A stretch of 64,000 nucleotides of DNA from assembly GCA_902797985.1 (NCBI GenBank), contig CADBUZ010000001.1, positions 522 to 64,521 of the forward strand, in the 5' to 3' direction. Below, in pieces: positions 27,004 to 36,549 of the stretch. Under the pieces are notes generated by a model. The model was not told the DNA's origin. It worked only from the letters and a program-made list of their open reading frames with translations, and did not search any database. Within the stretch, counting starts at the first letter, position 1, and each line of letters begins with the position of its first letter. The stretch is from an uncultured bacterium (GTDB taxonomy: Bacteria > Cyanobacteriota > Vampirovibrionia > Gastranaerophilales > Gastranaerophilaceae). The position numbers and the translations under genes were made by a program.

Positions 27004-27672
27004 ATGAAATTTATTGATTACAAAATTTACACAGGCAAAGAAAATATGCAGATAGATTCTGACATATTAGAATCCTGTACAAAAAACAATACAGTAGAAC
27101 CCGTATTTAGACTGTATGGATGGAAACCTGCTTGCGTATCTCTTGGAAGGAATCAAGATTCTCAATTTATCAATAATGAACTTTTATCGAAAAATGGAAT
27201 AGATATTGTTAGAAGGTTGACCGGAGGACGAGCCTTATTACATGATATGGAATTAACATATAGCTATGTCACACCGGCTTCAATAATTCCAAATGGAGAA
27301 AATATCACGGCTTCCTACGAATTTATCTCACAAATATGGATTGATATCTTCAAAGAAATTGACATTAACTTAACAATAGGCGGATTACCACGGTATATCT
27401 CACACAATAATTATTGCATGTCTCTTTCCACAGGAGCAGATTTATGTTGGAACGGTAAAAAATTTATTGGTTCCGCTCAATGCAGAAAAAACGGATACAT
27501 TTTACAACACGGCTCTATCTTAATAGATTATAACAAGGAACTTATTGAAGAAATTTTTAGAGAAAACACCGACTTTTCAAAAATAGTAACGCTAAAAGAA
27601 ATAGATAATTCAATAACTATAAATGATATAGTAAATCTCTGTAAAAACCACTTTAGAGATATTATTTTGTAA
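27004..27672 (+). CDS. Lipoate/octanoate transferase (LipM/LplA family)
   Basis: 222 residues from the ATG at 27004 (a TTG at 26998 is also in frame). Biotin/lipoyl ligase fold: RRLTGGRALLHDMELTYSYV is the acyl-binding loop and GKKFIGSAQCRKNGYILQHG carries the catalytic-loop Lys. A cysteine in YCMSLSTGADL aligns with the acyl-accepting Cys of LipM octanoyltransferases, so LipM-type transfer of octanoate from ACP is more likely than ATP-dependent LplA activity. It attaches the cofactor precursor to GcvH or 2-oxoacid dehydrogenases, none of which lie nearby. Confidence 0.85.
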   Translation: MKFIDYKIYTGKENMQIDSDILESCTKNNTVEPVFRLYGWKPACVSLGRNQDSQFINNELLSKNGIDIVRRLTGGRALLHDMELTYSYVTPASIIPNGENITASYEFISQIWIDIFKEIDINLTIGGLPRYISHNNYCMSLSTGADLCWNGKKFIGSAQCRKNGYILQHGSILIDYNKELIEEIFRENTDFSKIVTLKEIDNSITINDIVNLCKNHFRDIIL

Positions 27673-27683
27673 ATTTTAATTAA

Positions 27684-27725
27684 TTACATTAGATATACAC
27701 TATTCACTATTCACTATTAGTAATA
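27684..27725. repeat. Fragment of the GTGAATA-type repeat
   Basis: Tandem CACTATT/TCACTATT copies resemble the core of the hairpin-flanked repeat, without its terminal hairpins. Probably a decayed remnant. Confidence 0.3.
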
Positions 27726-27729
27726 CAAT
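27724..27729 (+). promoter_or_regulatory. -10 element 7 nt before the DedA start
   Basis: TACAAT followed by seven bases and then ATG. No ribosome-binding site fits in between, so a leaderless transcript is likely. Confidence 0.45.
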
Positions 27730-27736
27730 ATAAAAT

Positions 27737-28360
27737 ATGATAGAACAAATTTTAGGGATATTAGTTGGTTTTATAGAGTGGGTAATCTCACATTTCGGGG
27801 CTTTTGGCATAAGTTTACTTATGGCGATTGAATCTTGTAACATTCCACTTCCAAGCGAAGCTATATTGCCGTTTGCGGGATATTTAATAACTATAAGTAA
27901 ACTCCCTAACATTCATATTGCAGCAATATTTGGAGCTTTAGGGTGTGTTCTGGGTTCTGTTCCTTCTTATTATTTAGGATATTTTGGCGGCAGAACATTT
28001 TTTGAAAAATATGGCAAATACGTACTTGTATCAAAAAAAGATTTGGAAGAAGCTGATAAATGGGTTGATAAATATGGAGATTGGGCATTTTTCTTATGCA
28101 GAATGCTTCCTGTGATAAGAACATTTATATCATTACCTGCAGGGATTCTAAGAGCAAGAAAAAGAACCTTTTTCACCTTAACTTTTTTAGGTTCTTTAAT
28201 TTGGAGTTATGTTCTTGTATATGTTGGAATTAAACTTGGCGAAAATTTTGAAACTTTAAAATCAATTTGGCACAAATTTGATGCAGCTATTATTATAACT
28301 TGTGCAATACTAGGTGTTATCTACATATACAAACATTTAAAAAACTTGAAAGAATCCTAA
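27737..28360 (+). CDS. DedA-family inner-membrane protein
   Basis: 207 residues with five to six hydrophobic segments. The family hallmarks are present: ESCNIPLPSEAILPFAGYL near the N-terminus, GSVPSYYLGYFGGR in the middle and the arginine-containing FFLCRMLPVIRTFISLPAG. DedA proteins act as lipid carriers, with undecaprenyl-phosphate or phospholipid flipping shown for some, and are linked to membrane potential homeostasis. Single gene upstream of trkA-trkH. Confidence 0.92.
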   Translation: MIEQILGILVGFIEWVISHFGAFGISLLMAIESCNIPLPSEAILPFAGYLITISKLPNIHIAAIFGALGCVLGSVPSYYLGYFGGRTFFEKYGKYVLVSKKDLEEADKWVDKYGDWAFFLCRMLPVIRTFISLPAGILRARKRTFFTLTFLGSLIWSYVLVYVGIKLGENFETLKSIWHKFDAAIIITCAILGVIYIYKHLKNLKES

Positions 28361-28371
28361 TTGTGTACTAA

Positions 28372-28400
28372 TTGACTTATTTTACCCTTTGGAGTATATT
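28372..28400 (+). promoter_or_regulatory. Promoter of trkA
   Basis: TTGACT at 28372-28377, a 17-nt spacer, then TATATT at 28395-28400. The trkA ATG follows 7 nt later, leaving no room for a ribosome-binding site. Confidence 0.75.
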
Positions 28401-28407
28401 TTGAACC

Positions 28408-29748
28408 ATGAATATTGTAATATATGGTGCGACTGAGCTTGGATGCTTAATTGCGACCGAATTTTTTGAAGATCACGACATAACAATAATAGACAAAGAA
28501 GAAAAATTTACTAACAATTTCTCTAAATTGGATATTGGATTTGTTGTAGGAAACGCTTCCAACGTTGATGTACTAAAAAAAGCAAATATCCAAGAAGCGA
28601 ACTTATTTCTTGCATGCTCAGATGTTGATGAAGTTAATATTGTTGCATGCCTGACCGCAAAAAGAATATCAGGGGTTAGAACAGTTTGTTTTGTAGGAAA
28701 AGAAGAATATAAAACATCTTTAGGATTAACAAAAGACAGCGATTTCTTTTCCGATTTATATATTGACGATATTATTTGGCCTGAAGAACTTCTTACTCAA
28801 GACATATTTAGGATAATAACCGTATCCGAAGCTCTCGACGTTGAAAACTTCGCAAACGGAAGAGCAAGACTTCTTGAATATAAAATACAAGATAACTCTG
28901 TCTTAGTAGATAAAAAAGTAAAAGAATGTGACTTTCCGAGAGATACACTTATTGTAGGTTTATCGAAGAATAGTGAATTATTTATTCCAAACGGAGATAC
29001 TGTTTTTGAATCAGACGACAAAGCTATTTTTATGGGACTTTCAGGTTCACTAGACAAACTTGCAGGGAGATTTTTCCACGAAAAAGGTGCTACAAAAAGT
29101 GTTACCATAATTGGGGGTGGAAACGTTGGAGAAATGCTTGCAGAAAATCTTGAAGACGTTCGTATAAAAACAAAAATAATAGAAAAAAATCAACAACGAT
29201 GTGAAAAACTTGACGAAAATTTATCTAACACATTGGTTCTACGTGGAGATGGAACAGATCTGGCTTTATTACATGAGGAAGACATTGCCTCAAGTGACGT
29301 AGTTGTTAGCGTAACTAATAATGATGAAAAAAATTTACTGTGTTCACTTCTTGCCAAACAATTAGGAGTAAAAAGAGTTATCTCAAGAGTAACGAAAAAT
29401 GTAAACATTCCACTATTTGAAAAAGTAGGAATAGATATCGCAGTATCAGCTAAAAACGCAGCTTTAAATGAAGTTAAGAATAGCATATCAGGTGGAAAAG
29501 CTGATATATTAGCTACCGTAGAACAAGGGAGAGGTGAAATTATTGAAATTTGCGTAAAAGATAATTTCAATAACATAAAAATCATGGATTTAAAAGTTCC
29601 TACAAAAGCTATTGTTGCAATAATTCAGAGAAGAAATAAAATAATTATCCCAAAAGGCGATACTCAACTTAAGACAAATGATAACATGATTATATTCACA
29701 ACAAGTGAAAATGCTTCTATTGTTAAAGAATTTTTCAACGTAATGTAA
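28408..29748 (+). CDS. trkA: Trk potassium uptake system, NAD-binding subunit
   Basis: 446 residues with two RCK modules in tandem: a Rossmann domain (IVIYGATELGCLIA, 3-16) plus TrkA-C, then a second Rossmann domain (TIIGGGNVGEMLAENL, about 233-248) plus TrkA-C. It gates the TrkH channel in response to nucleotide. The second glycine loop is canonical; the first reads GATELG, so nucleotide binding there may be weaker. trkH begins 65 nt downstream. Confidence 0.95.
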   Translation: MNIVIYGATELGCLIATEFFEDHDITIIDKEEKFTNNFSKLDIGFVVGNASNVDVLKKANIQEANLFLACSDVDEVNIVACLTAKRISGVRTVCFVGKEEYKTSLGLTKDSDFFSDLYIDDIIWPEELLTQDIFRIITVSEALDVENFANGRARLLEYKIQDNSVLVDKKVKECDFPRDTLIVGLSKNSELFIPNGDTVFESDDKAIFMGLSGSLDKLAGRFFHEKGATKSVTIIGGGNVGEMLAENLEDVRIKTKIIEKNQQRCEKLDENLSNTLVLRGDGTDLALLHEEDIASSDVVVSVTNNDEKNLLCSLLAKQLGVKRVISRVTKNVNIPLFEKVGIDIAVSAKNAALNEVKNSISGGKADILATVEQGRGEIIEICVKDNFNNIKIMDLKVPTKAIVAIIQRRNKIIIPKGDTQLKTNDNMIIFTTSENASIVKEFFNVM

Positions 29749-29801
29749 AAACATTAGTAATATTTCTACAAGATTTATCCTTCATAAAACACCATTTATG
29801 A

Positions 29802-29807
29802 TATAAT
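29802..29807 (+). promoter_or_regulatory. Extended -10 element 6 nt before trkH
   Basis: TGATATAAT is an extended -10; TATAAT ends 6 nt before the ATG at 29814. Leaderless start is likely. It would allow trkH transcription independent of trkA. Confidence 0.6.
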
Positions 29808-29813
29808 TTAAAA

Positions 29814-31277
29814 ATGAGAAAAAGTTATTTAGGATATGCGTTTGAAATTATTTTAAAGAGTTTTGCTCTAATGGTATTTTTACCTGTTATAATTGCTTTA
29901 ATATACAAACAATACGAATCAGCGATACCATTTATTTCTGCTTCAATTATTGCATATATATCAAGCCTTATTTGTAAATTATTTCATAGAGCAGAAAAGA
30001 TAGAAAACTTAAATGATATAAAAAAAAGTGAATGCTTATTTATAGTAGTTTTTGCTTGGGTTATAGCGGCAATTATCGCCGCAATTCCTTACCTATTTTT
30101 TGAAATTCCGCCTATTGATGCATTATTTGAAGCAATGTCCGGAATTACTACTACAGGAGCAGGAATAAATACCAGTTTTGATTACCCGAAGGCAGTATTT
30201 TTCTGGGGATCCTTAACCCAATGGTTGGGAGGGATGGGAATTATCGTTCTGTTTATTGCAGTATTACCTCAATTTGCAGTTGCCGGTCGTCAAATGTTTT
30301 TTGCAGAAACTCCCGGCCCTACAGAAGAAAAATTCACCCCTCGAATTAGAAGCACAGCTTCTTCTCTTTGGAAGATATATATTGCACTTACTCTAATTGA
30401 AATAGTTCTGTTAATTATTGCAGGAATGCCCATATTTGATGCTGTTTGTAATAGTTTTTCTACTTTATCAGCAGGTGGATTTTCTCCAAATGGGGAAAGT
30501 ATTATGGGGTATAACTCAATGTATATCACATGGATTGTTCTTATATTTATATTTCTCTCCGGTGCAAATTTTAATATTCAATACAAAGCTATTACAAAAT
30601 TTGATATAAGAATTTTATTTGAAAGCGAAGAATTTAGGGCATATCTGTTCGTATTCCTTGGAATTTCTGCACTTGTCGGGGGTTCTTTATTTTTAAACGA
30701 CCACTACAATATCACAGATGCTATTACTCATGGGATGTATCAAGTCATATCAATTATGTCCTCAACAGGAAGCGTAAGTGCAGATTATACTCAATGGCAT
30801 TTCACGACTAAAGTATTGTTATTTATTGCAATGTTCACCGGTGGTTGTGCAAGTTCTGCATCAGGAGGTATTAAAATAGCTCGTTGGGTTCTTATTGGTA
30901 AAATTATGAAAAACGAAGTTAAGAAAATCCTCCATCCGAACGCTGTTATAAATGTAAAAATGGATAATAACATTATTGCCAGAGACATTCTGGCTCAAAC
31001 AGTCATGTTTGTTTCATTCTTTATGGGATTAATTGCTATTTCTATAATAATAATATCTATCCTTGAGCAAGATATGGTTATAGGTATCTCAGGAAGTATT
31101 TCTGCAATTGGGAACATTGGTCCGGCCTTCGGAAATGTAATAGGTCCAATGGGTGGATATCAAACATTACATCCTTTATCTAAGATGATTATTATTATTG
31201 ATATGTTAATAGGCAGATTGGAACTAATACCATTTTTAGCATTACTTGAAAGAGATTTTTGGTCATTTAATAAATAA
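29814..31277 (+). CDS. trkH: Trk potassium transporter, membrane subunit
   Basis: 487 residues with the four-fold M1-P-M2 layout of the TrkH/KtrB family. Selectivity-filter segments are visible around SGITTTGAGI, SFSTLSAGGFSP, MSSTGSVSADY and SAIGNIGPAFG. Conducts K+ across the inner membrane under control of TrkA. The ferredoxin-nitroreductase follows 12 nt later and may be co-transcribed. Confidence 0.95.
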   Translation: MRKSYLGYAFEIILKSFALMVFLPVIIALIYKQYESAIPFISASIIAYISSLICKLFHRAEKIENLNDIKKSECLFIVVFAWVIAAIIAAIPYLFFEIPPIDALFEAMSGITTTGAGINTSFDYPKAVFFWGSLTQWLGGMGIIVLFIAVLPQFAVAGRQMFFAETPGPTEEKFTPRIRSTASSLWKIYIALTLIEIVLLIIAGMPIFDAVCNSFSTLSAGGFSPNGESIMGYNSMYITWIVLIFIFLSGANFNIQYKAITKFDIRILFESEEFRAYLFVFLGISALVGGSLFLNDHYNITDAITHGMYQVISIMSSTGSVSADYTQWHFTTKVLLFIAMFTGGCASSASGGIKIARWVLIGKIMKNEVKKILHPNAVINVKMDNNIIARDILAQTVMFVSFFMGLIAISIIIISILEQDMVIGISGSISAIGNIGPAFGNVIGPMGGYQTLHPLSKMIIIIDMLIGRLELIPFLALLERDFWSFNK

Positions 31278-31289
31278 AAGGAGTTTGAC

Positions 31290-32180
31290 ATGAATTATCC
31301 TGAATTAGTTATTGATAAAGAAAAATGTGTTCATTGCGAGCTATGTATAAAAGACTGCATCTGCGGATGTTTAGAACTAAACGAAAAGGAAAACATTCCT
31401 CAATTCAAAAAATATAAAGAAGGTGCTTGCATAAAGTGCCAACATTGTTTTGCAATATGCCCTACAGGGGCATTAAGTATATGGGGTAAACATCCTGAAA
31501 ACAATGACTCTAAAAACAATATAAATCCTGACGAACTATATAACTTAATCAAATCAAGAAGAAGTATAAGAAAATACAAACCAACAAACCTTGACAAAGA
31601 AAGATTGGCGAAACTCAAAGATATGTTAAAATACACCCCGACAGGAGTAAATAATCACAAACTTCATTTTGCCTTTGTTGATGATATAGAAGTTATGGAT
31701 GATATAAGAAACAAAGCAAATCCTAAAGTTGTAGAACTATTGGAGAATCCTGTTATAAAGAAAATGTTTCCTCATTTTGCGGGATTAAAAGATGCAATAG
31801 AGAGTGGAAACGATGTTATCTTTAGAGGGGCACCTCATATGGTAATTGTATCAACACCGACGGATGCTCCTTGTTCAAAAGAAGATCCAATAATTGCGCT
31901 ATCCTATTTTGAACTATTTGCCCAATCAATGGGTGTAGGAACCTTATGGTGCGGATTTGCATATTACTGTTTCAAGATGTTTCCATCTTTATGCGATTAT
32001 ATTGGAGTCCCAAAAGGTTATAAAGTCGGTTATGTTATGTTATTTGGAGAACCTGATGTAAAATATTCCAGAACAACTCAACCAAATGAACTTGAAATCT
32101 CATCTGTACCACTTGGAGGTAATCGTTTATCTGAATGGAGTTCTAACATTAAACAATTATTTAATAATTGGATTAGATAA
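31290..32180 (+). CDS. Ferredoxin-nitroreductase fusion protein
   Basis: 296 residues. The N-terminal part (1-70) carries two 4Fe-4S motifs (CVHCELCIKDCIC and CIKCQHCFAICPTGA). The C-terminal part (85-296) is a nitroreductase flavin domain starting with SRRSIRKYKPTN and including GVGTLWCGFAYY. Such fusions are common in anaerobes and probably pass electrons from the clusters to FMN; the substrate is unknown. AAAAGGAG precedes the ATG, 12 nt after trkH. Confidence 0.9.
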   Translation: MNYPELVIDKEKCVHCELCIKDCICGCLELNEKENIPQFKKYKEGACIKCQHCFAICPTGALSIWGKHPENNDSKNNINPDELYNLIKSRRSIRKYKPTNLDKERLAKLKDMLKYTPTGVNNHKLHFAFVDDIEVMDDIRNKANPKVVELLENPVIKKMFPHFAGLKDAIESGNDVIFRGAPHMVIVSTPTDAPCSKEDPIIALSYFELFAQSMGVGTLWCGFAYYCFKMFPSLCDYIGVPKGYKVGYVMLFGEPDVKYSRTTQPNELEISSVPLGGNRLSEWSSNIKQLFNNWIR

Positions 32181-32238
32181 AAATTTAAAATATTTTTTAA
32201 CAATAGCAAAAAAATATTTTACAGTATTTGATATAAAT

Positions 32239-33399
32239 ATGAATAGTAAATTTTCACTTATATCAAAAACTATAGGAACTAAATTTACAGAATACAAGGG
32301 TAACGCCGTTCGACTATCTCAATTTTCGCCTTACTCTGTTGATGAAGTGATATTGAAAAGCAATGCAAATCCCAAAGAGATAAGAAAAGTCACAACTTTT
32401 AGAGATTCAAAAGGTGATATTGTTGAACGTTCATTTGATTATACCGGACGACAATTAAAAAACAGATTATATTCTACTGTAGATAATGTTATAGGAAATG
32501 ATGAATTTGTAACATCAAAAACAACAAAAGACTACTCTATTGATAGAGGAATTTTGAGCACTTACAAAGAATTGATACAACGTCCTAAAATAAACAGATT
32601 TATATTTTGGTCACCTGATAAAACAACAACTCACCATATATCTGAAAACATAGAAACAGGTGAAAAAATATTGTCGCAAGTACAAATATCCTCAAAAAGA
32701 AAGTCTTTAAAACAACATCATTCTTTTATAGAATTTCCGAGAATAAAAAACGGGGAAAAAATAAACACAAAGAAAAAAGAATTATCCTTTGATGTTCAAC
32801 ATAACTCAAATGAGGTAATCGAAAACTCAATCATCGCAAATGGAGTAAAAGTTCCTAAAAACGATAGCTTTTTAGGATACAGAGCATTAACAATAGATGA
32901 TGCAAAAGTACCTTTTGCAAAAAGGTTTTTAAAAGAACGTGAAATGGATGAAAAAGAAATAAAAATATTACCGGATTATTTACCAATACGAGAGGATGAA
33001 AACTTTTGGGCAAAATTCAATGCGGAAGATGGTTCAATAGAATACAACAAACTCGCTAAATTTCCGTCTAAAACAAAATTGGTAGGAACATCAGCACACG
33101 AAGTAGAACATAGCTGGCAATACTTTTTGCAAGGATTATACAACAAAGAAGGAACTCCTTGGCAAACAGAAATGGTTCAAAAATTTGGAGAAATCAAGCC
33201 CGAAAACATAAAAGAAGCTGAAGGATACAATGAAGCTATAAACAATTATGTACCATATTACGTTAATGCAGAAGAATACAGAAATAATTTAATAGAACGA
33301 CTAGCTATGCATAAAGGCGCTGACACTAAAAATATATATGATACCGAAGGCTTAACCATTCGTTCTCAATTCAAACATATTCCAAAAGAACTACTTTAA
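32239..33399 (+). CDS. Predicted HEXXH zinc metallopeptidase-like protein
   Basis: 386 residues from the ATG at 32239. An earlier in-frame ATG at 32086 lies inside the nitroreductase gene and is less likely. The N-terminus contains a short YKGNAVRLSQFS segment. HEVEH at 287-291 within TSAHEVEHSWQYFLQG is a zincin zinc-binding helix; a candidate third ligand is a Glu in NAEEYRNNLIERL about 55 residues later. The N-terminal 250 residues are rich in strands and basic residues and match no family I know. No signal peptide or clear ribosome-binding site. Peptidase activity is inferred from the motif alone. Confidence 0.6.
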   Translation: MNSKFSLISKTIGTKFTEYKGNAVRLSQFSPYSVDEVILKSNANPKEIRKVTTFRDSKGDIVERSFDYTGRQLKNRLYSTVDNVIGNDEFVTSKTTKDYSIDRGILSTYKELIQRPKINRFIFWSPDKTTTHHISENIETGEKILSQVQISSKRKSLKQHHSFIEFPRIKNGEKINTKKKELSFDVQHNSNEVIENSIIANGVKVPKNDSFLGYRALTIDDAKVPFAKRFLKEREMDEKEIKILPDYLPIREDENFWAKFNAEDGSIEYNKLAKFPSKTKLVGTSAHEVEHSWQYFLQGLYNKEGTPWQTEMVQKFGEIKPENIKEAEGYNEAINNYVPYYVNAEEYRNNLIERLAMHKGADTKNIYDTEGLTIRSQFKHIPKELL

Positions 33400-33408
33400 T
33401 TTTTTTAT

Positions 33409-34704
33409 TTATAATCCAAATTTATTATAAATTTTATCAACGTTTCTTAAATATTCTTCCACTTGGAAACAATCATCCAAATCATCAGTTGAAAGTTGTT
33501 TTGTGACATCATCATCGTGTTCTAAATTGTATCTGAAATCCCCATCATTTTCAAAGGCATCAAGCGCATTTCTTTGAACAATGATATAAGCTTGTTCTCT
33601 CGTCAATCCGCTTTCTACCAATGCTAAAAGGACTTTTTGTGAATAAACGATTCCTCCAAACATATTTGTGTTCTGTTTCATATTATTTTCTTTAACAACA
33701 AGATTTGAAAAAATGTTTGTTAATCTGTTCAACATAAAATCAACAAGAATCAACGAATCAGGGAAAATAATTCTTTCTGCAGAACTGTGTGAAATATCTC
33801 TTTCATGCCAAAGAACAATATTTTCCATAGCGGTATTAACGTTATTTCTAACCACTCGAGCCAAACCGCAAAGATTTTCGGACAACACAGGATTTTTCTT
33901 ATGAGGCATTGCAGAAGAACCTTTTTGTTTTTTAGAGAATCCTTCTTCAACTTCTCTAACTTCTGTTCTTTGCAAATGCCTTATCTCGGTTGCAATTTGT
34001 TCAATTACTGACGCCACCAAACCTAAAGCCTGCATATACCTTGCATGATAATCTCTTGCTATTATTTGGGTTGAAATTCTTGCAGGTTTTAAATCCAAAT
34101 TTTCACAAACAATCGGTTCTAACTCGATTGGTAAATTACTATAAGTTCCAACAGGACCTGATATTTGACCTACTCTAACTTCTTCTGCGGAATCTTGAAA
34201 ATTCTTATACACTCTCTCAAGCATATCATACATATTCAAAAGCTTAACCCCAAATGTCGTTACCTCTGCATGTATTCCGTGAGAACGGCCGATACAAATA
34301 GTATTTTTATATTTTATAGCTAAATCTTTTATTGTTGATAAAAGCACATCAAAATCATCATTTATTATAAAAGAACTGTCTTTTATTTGTAGTGCAAAAG
34401 CTGTATCAATTACATCAGAACTCGTCATTCCGACATGCATATACTTAGACAAATTATCACCCAATGACTCATTTACACAAGTCAAAAAAGCAATCACATC
34501 ATGATGAACTTCTGCTTCAATCTTATCTATTCTTTCTATAGAAAACTTTGCTTTTTTATGAACTTTTTGGATATCTTCAACAGGGAAATAACCCAACTGA
34601 GCATAAGCATCACACACAGCAAGCTCTACTTTTAAATAGTAATCGAATTTTGAATTTAAATCCCAAATCTTTGACATTTCGGGACGAGAATATCTATCTA
34701 TCAT
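33409..34704 (-). CDS. purB: Adenylosuccinate lyase
   Basis: 431 residues. Catalyses two steps of purine synthesis: SAICAR to AICAR plus fumarate, and adenylosuccinate to AMP. The fumarase-superfamily signature SSAMPHKKNP is intact, as are GMTSSDVIDTA and GRSHGIHAE with the catalytic His. Length is normal. TATAAT lies 7 nt before the ATG with no ribosome-binding site between. Convergent with the zincin gene, 9 nt apart. Confidence 0.97.
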   Translation of the reverse strand: MIDRYSRPEMSKIWDLNSKFDYYLKVELAVCDAYAQLGYFPVEDIQKVHKKAKFSIERIDKIEAEVHHDVIAFLTCVNESLGDNLSKYMHVGMTSSDVIDTAFALQIKDSSFIINDDFDVLLSTIKDLAIKYKNTICIGRSHGIHAEVTTFGVKLLNMYDMLERVYKNFQDSAEEVRVGQISGPVGTYSNLPIELEPIVCENLDLKPARISTQIIARDYHARYMQALGLVASVIEQIATEIRHLQRTEVREVEEGFSKKQKGSSAMPHKKNPVLSENLCGLARVVRNNVNTAMENIVLWHERDISHSSAERIIFPDSLILVDFMLNRLTNIFSNLVVKENNMKQNTNMFGGIVYSQKVLLALVESGLTREQAYIIVQRNALDAFENDGDFRYNLEHDDDVTKQLSTDDLDDCFQVEEYLRNVDKIYNKFGL

Positions 34705-34711
34705 AACGCTA

Positions 34712-34717
34712 ATTATA
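34712..34717 (-). promoter_or_regulatory. -10 element 7 nt before purB
   Basis: TATAAT on the minus strand with seven bases to the purB ATG. No ribosome-binding site fits, so a leaderless message is likely. Bases just upstream contain a short AGTGAATAG fragment of the dispersed repeat. Confidence 0.55.
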
Positions 34718-34827
34718 ATATTAATAGTAAATAGTGAATAGCAAATACATATGAGAATTAATTAAAATTTACAATTAATTTAAAATAAAAAACTGTGGAA
34801 AAGACATATTACAATTTCTTAGTATTC

Positions 34828-34856
34828 TTGAAAAGAAAGATTTTTTCTATTAGAAT
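34828..34856 (+). promoter_or_regulatory. Promoter of the Gfo/pgsA/trmL/nnrD run
   Basis: TTGAAA (34828-34833), a 17-nt spacer, then TAGAAT (34851-34856). A GAGGTTGGGAG ribosome-binding region follows before the ATG at 34893, so this transcript has a conventional leader. Confidence 0.6.
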
Positions 34857-34892
34857 TATATTATAGTTTTATATGAGGTTGGGAGTTATAAA

Positions 34893-35897
34893 ATGGCTGA
34901 TAAACAACAAAAAATAGCAGTAATCGGTTATGGAATGTGGGGCAAAAACATTGTCCGTAATTTTTATAACCTTAATGTTTTAGATACAGTATGTGATTTA
35001 GATTCAGAAACAAGAGAAAAAATAAAAACACTCTATCCTAACATAAATGTAATTAGTGATATGCAAGAGATAATAGACAATCCTGACATCACATCCGTTG
35101 CAGTTGTAACTCCAAGCCATACTCACTACGGAATAGTTAAAAAAATGCTTGAAGCAGGCAAAAATGTATATGTTGAAAAACCTATTTCTACAGTAGCTCA
35201 AGAAGCTAAAGATCTTATGGATTTAGCGAATAAAAAAGGACTTGTTTTAATGGTAGGTCACTTATTACTTTACCACCCTGCTGTAAACAGATTAAAAATG
35301 CTTGTTGAGTCAGGTGAATTGGGAGAAATTGTCTACGCACAAAGTGACAGATTAAATGTAAATTACTTCAAAAATGATAGAAGTGTAATGTGGGATTTAG
35401 CTCCGCACGATGTCTCTATGATTTCATATGTAACAGGTAAAAACCCTGTAAAAGTTTTATCCGCAGTAGGTTGTTCAACAGAAAGAAATGTTGTAAAAGA
35501 TATAACTCATATCTGTATTGAATTTGAAGATGGAGTAATCGGTTATATTTCAGATAGTTGGATTACCCCTCAAAAACATGTAACTCTATTAGTTAGAGGC
35601 ACAAAAGCTACAGCAATTTTAGACGATACCGTACAAGAAAACAAATTAAAATTGTATGATAACTTCTCAGAAGGAAAAACACAAGATATTCCTCTTGACT
35701 ATCTTGAAATTGAACCGCTGAAACTTGAATGTCAGCATTTCATAAGATGCTGTGAACAAGGTATTCATGCCCGCTCAGACGGAGAAAACGGATATAATAT
35801 TACAAAAATTTTGGAAGAAGCTGAAAAAGTTATGCTTGGCGGAGATTTAGCGAAACTTAACGAAAAATCATTTGCTTTATCTCGTACAAAACAGTAA
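34893..35897 (+). CDS. Gfo/Idh/MocA-family NAD(P)-dependent oxidoreductase
   Basis: 334 residues. N-terminal Rossmann domain with AVIGYGMWGKNIVRNF; the family EKP motif is in VYVEKPISTV with the catalytic-type Lys; GHLLLYHPAV begins the C-terminal substrate domain. The closest functional types are sugar dehydrogenases such as UDP-sugar 3-dehydrogenases used for surface glycans, but the substrate cannot be read from sequence. First of a run with pgsA-like, trmL and nnrD genes (gaps 52, -14 and 8 nt). Confidence 0.85.
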   Translation: MADKQQKIAVIGYGMWGKNIVRNFYNLNVLDTVCDLDSETREKIKTLYPNINVISDMQEIIDNPDITSVAVVTPSHTHYGIVKKMLEAGKNVYVEKPISTVAQEAKDLMDLANKKGLVLMVGHLLLYHPAVNRLKMLVESGELGEIVYAQSDRLNVNYFKNDRSVMWDLAPHDVSMISYVTGKNPVKVLSAVGCSTERNVVKDITHICIEFEDGVIGYISDSWITPQKHVTLLVRGTKATAILDDTVQENKLKLYDNFSEGKTQDIPLDYLEIEPLKLECQHFIRCCEQGIHARSDGENGYNITKILEEAEKVMLGGDLAKLNEKSFALSRTKQ

Positions 35898-35949
35898 TAA
35901 AAGTACGTAGTACATAACAAATAAACAAATAAATTGAAAGGAAAATGTA

Positions 35950-36549
35950 ATGGCCAATTTTATAACTATATTTAGAGTATTTTTAATGTTTATCGGTGTA
36001 TATTTGATTATGGCACACCTTGATAGCACAAATGCATATTTATGGGCATTAATTCTTACTATATTAGCCTTTTCACTGGATGGTTTAGATGGTTATGTTG
36101 CCAGAAAATTCCATGAAGAATCAAAATTGGGGGCATTATTGGACATTATGAGTGACAGAATCGTGGAAAATACTTATTGGATTGTCTTTGCCGTTATGGG
36201 ATGGCTTCCTATATGGTTTTCTTTAGTTGCTCTAACAAGAGGTTTTGTTACAGATACAATTAGAAGTGCCGCTATGGAAAAAGGATTAACACCTTTTGGT
36301 ATGCAAAGAAATCCTATTTGCAAATGGATTACCGGCTCAAAATTCATGAGAATCACATATGCGGTAGCAAAAGTTCTTGCTTTCATCGTTATTATTGCAT
36401 CAAAAACACCTTGTCTTGACGAACATACAGCAAATAATTTATATCTAACAGGTTACATTTTAGCCTTAATTGCTATTATATTCTGTGTAGTAAGAGGATT
36501 ACCTGTTGTTATTGAAGCAAAGGCAGTTTTAAGCAATGACGAAAATTAA
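35950..36549 (+). CDS. pgsA: CDP-alcohol phosphatidyltransferase, PgsA-like
   Basis: 199 residues, multi-pass membrane protein. The signature D-G-x2-A-R-x8-G-x3-D-x3-D is complete in DGYVARKFHEESKLGALL plus DIMSD. Most likely makes phosphatidylglycerol phosphate from CDP-diacylglycerol, although inositol or other head groups cannot be excluded. GAAAGGAAA precedes the ATG. The end overlaps trmL by 14 nt. Confidence 0.8.
   Translation: MANFITIFRVFLMFIGVYLIMAHLDSTNAYLWALILTILAFSLDGLDGYVARKFHEESKLGALLDIMSDRIVENTYWIVFAVMGWLPIWFSLVALTRGFVTDTIRSAAMEKGLTPFGMQRNPICKWITGSKFMRITYAVAKVLAFIVIIASKTPCLDEHTANNLYLTGYILALIAIIFCVVRGLPVVIEAKAVLSNDEN

Noticed and set aside
32086-32238. Upstream extension of the zincin gene into the nitroreductase gene
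   Set aside because: The extension is a shadow of the nitroreductase coding sequence; the ATG at 32239 begins the distinct N-terminus.
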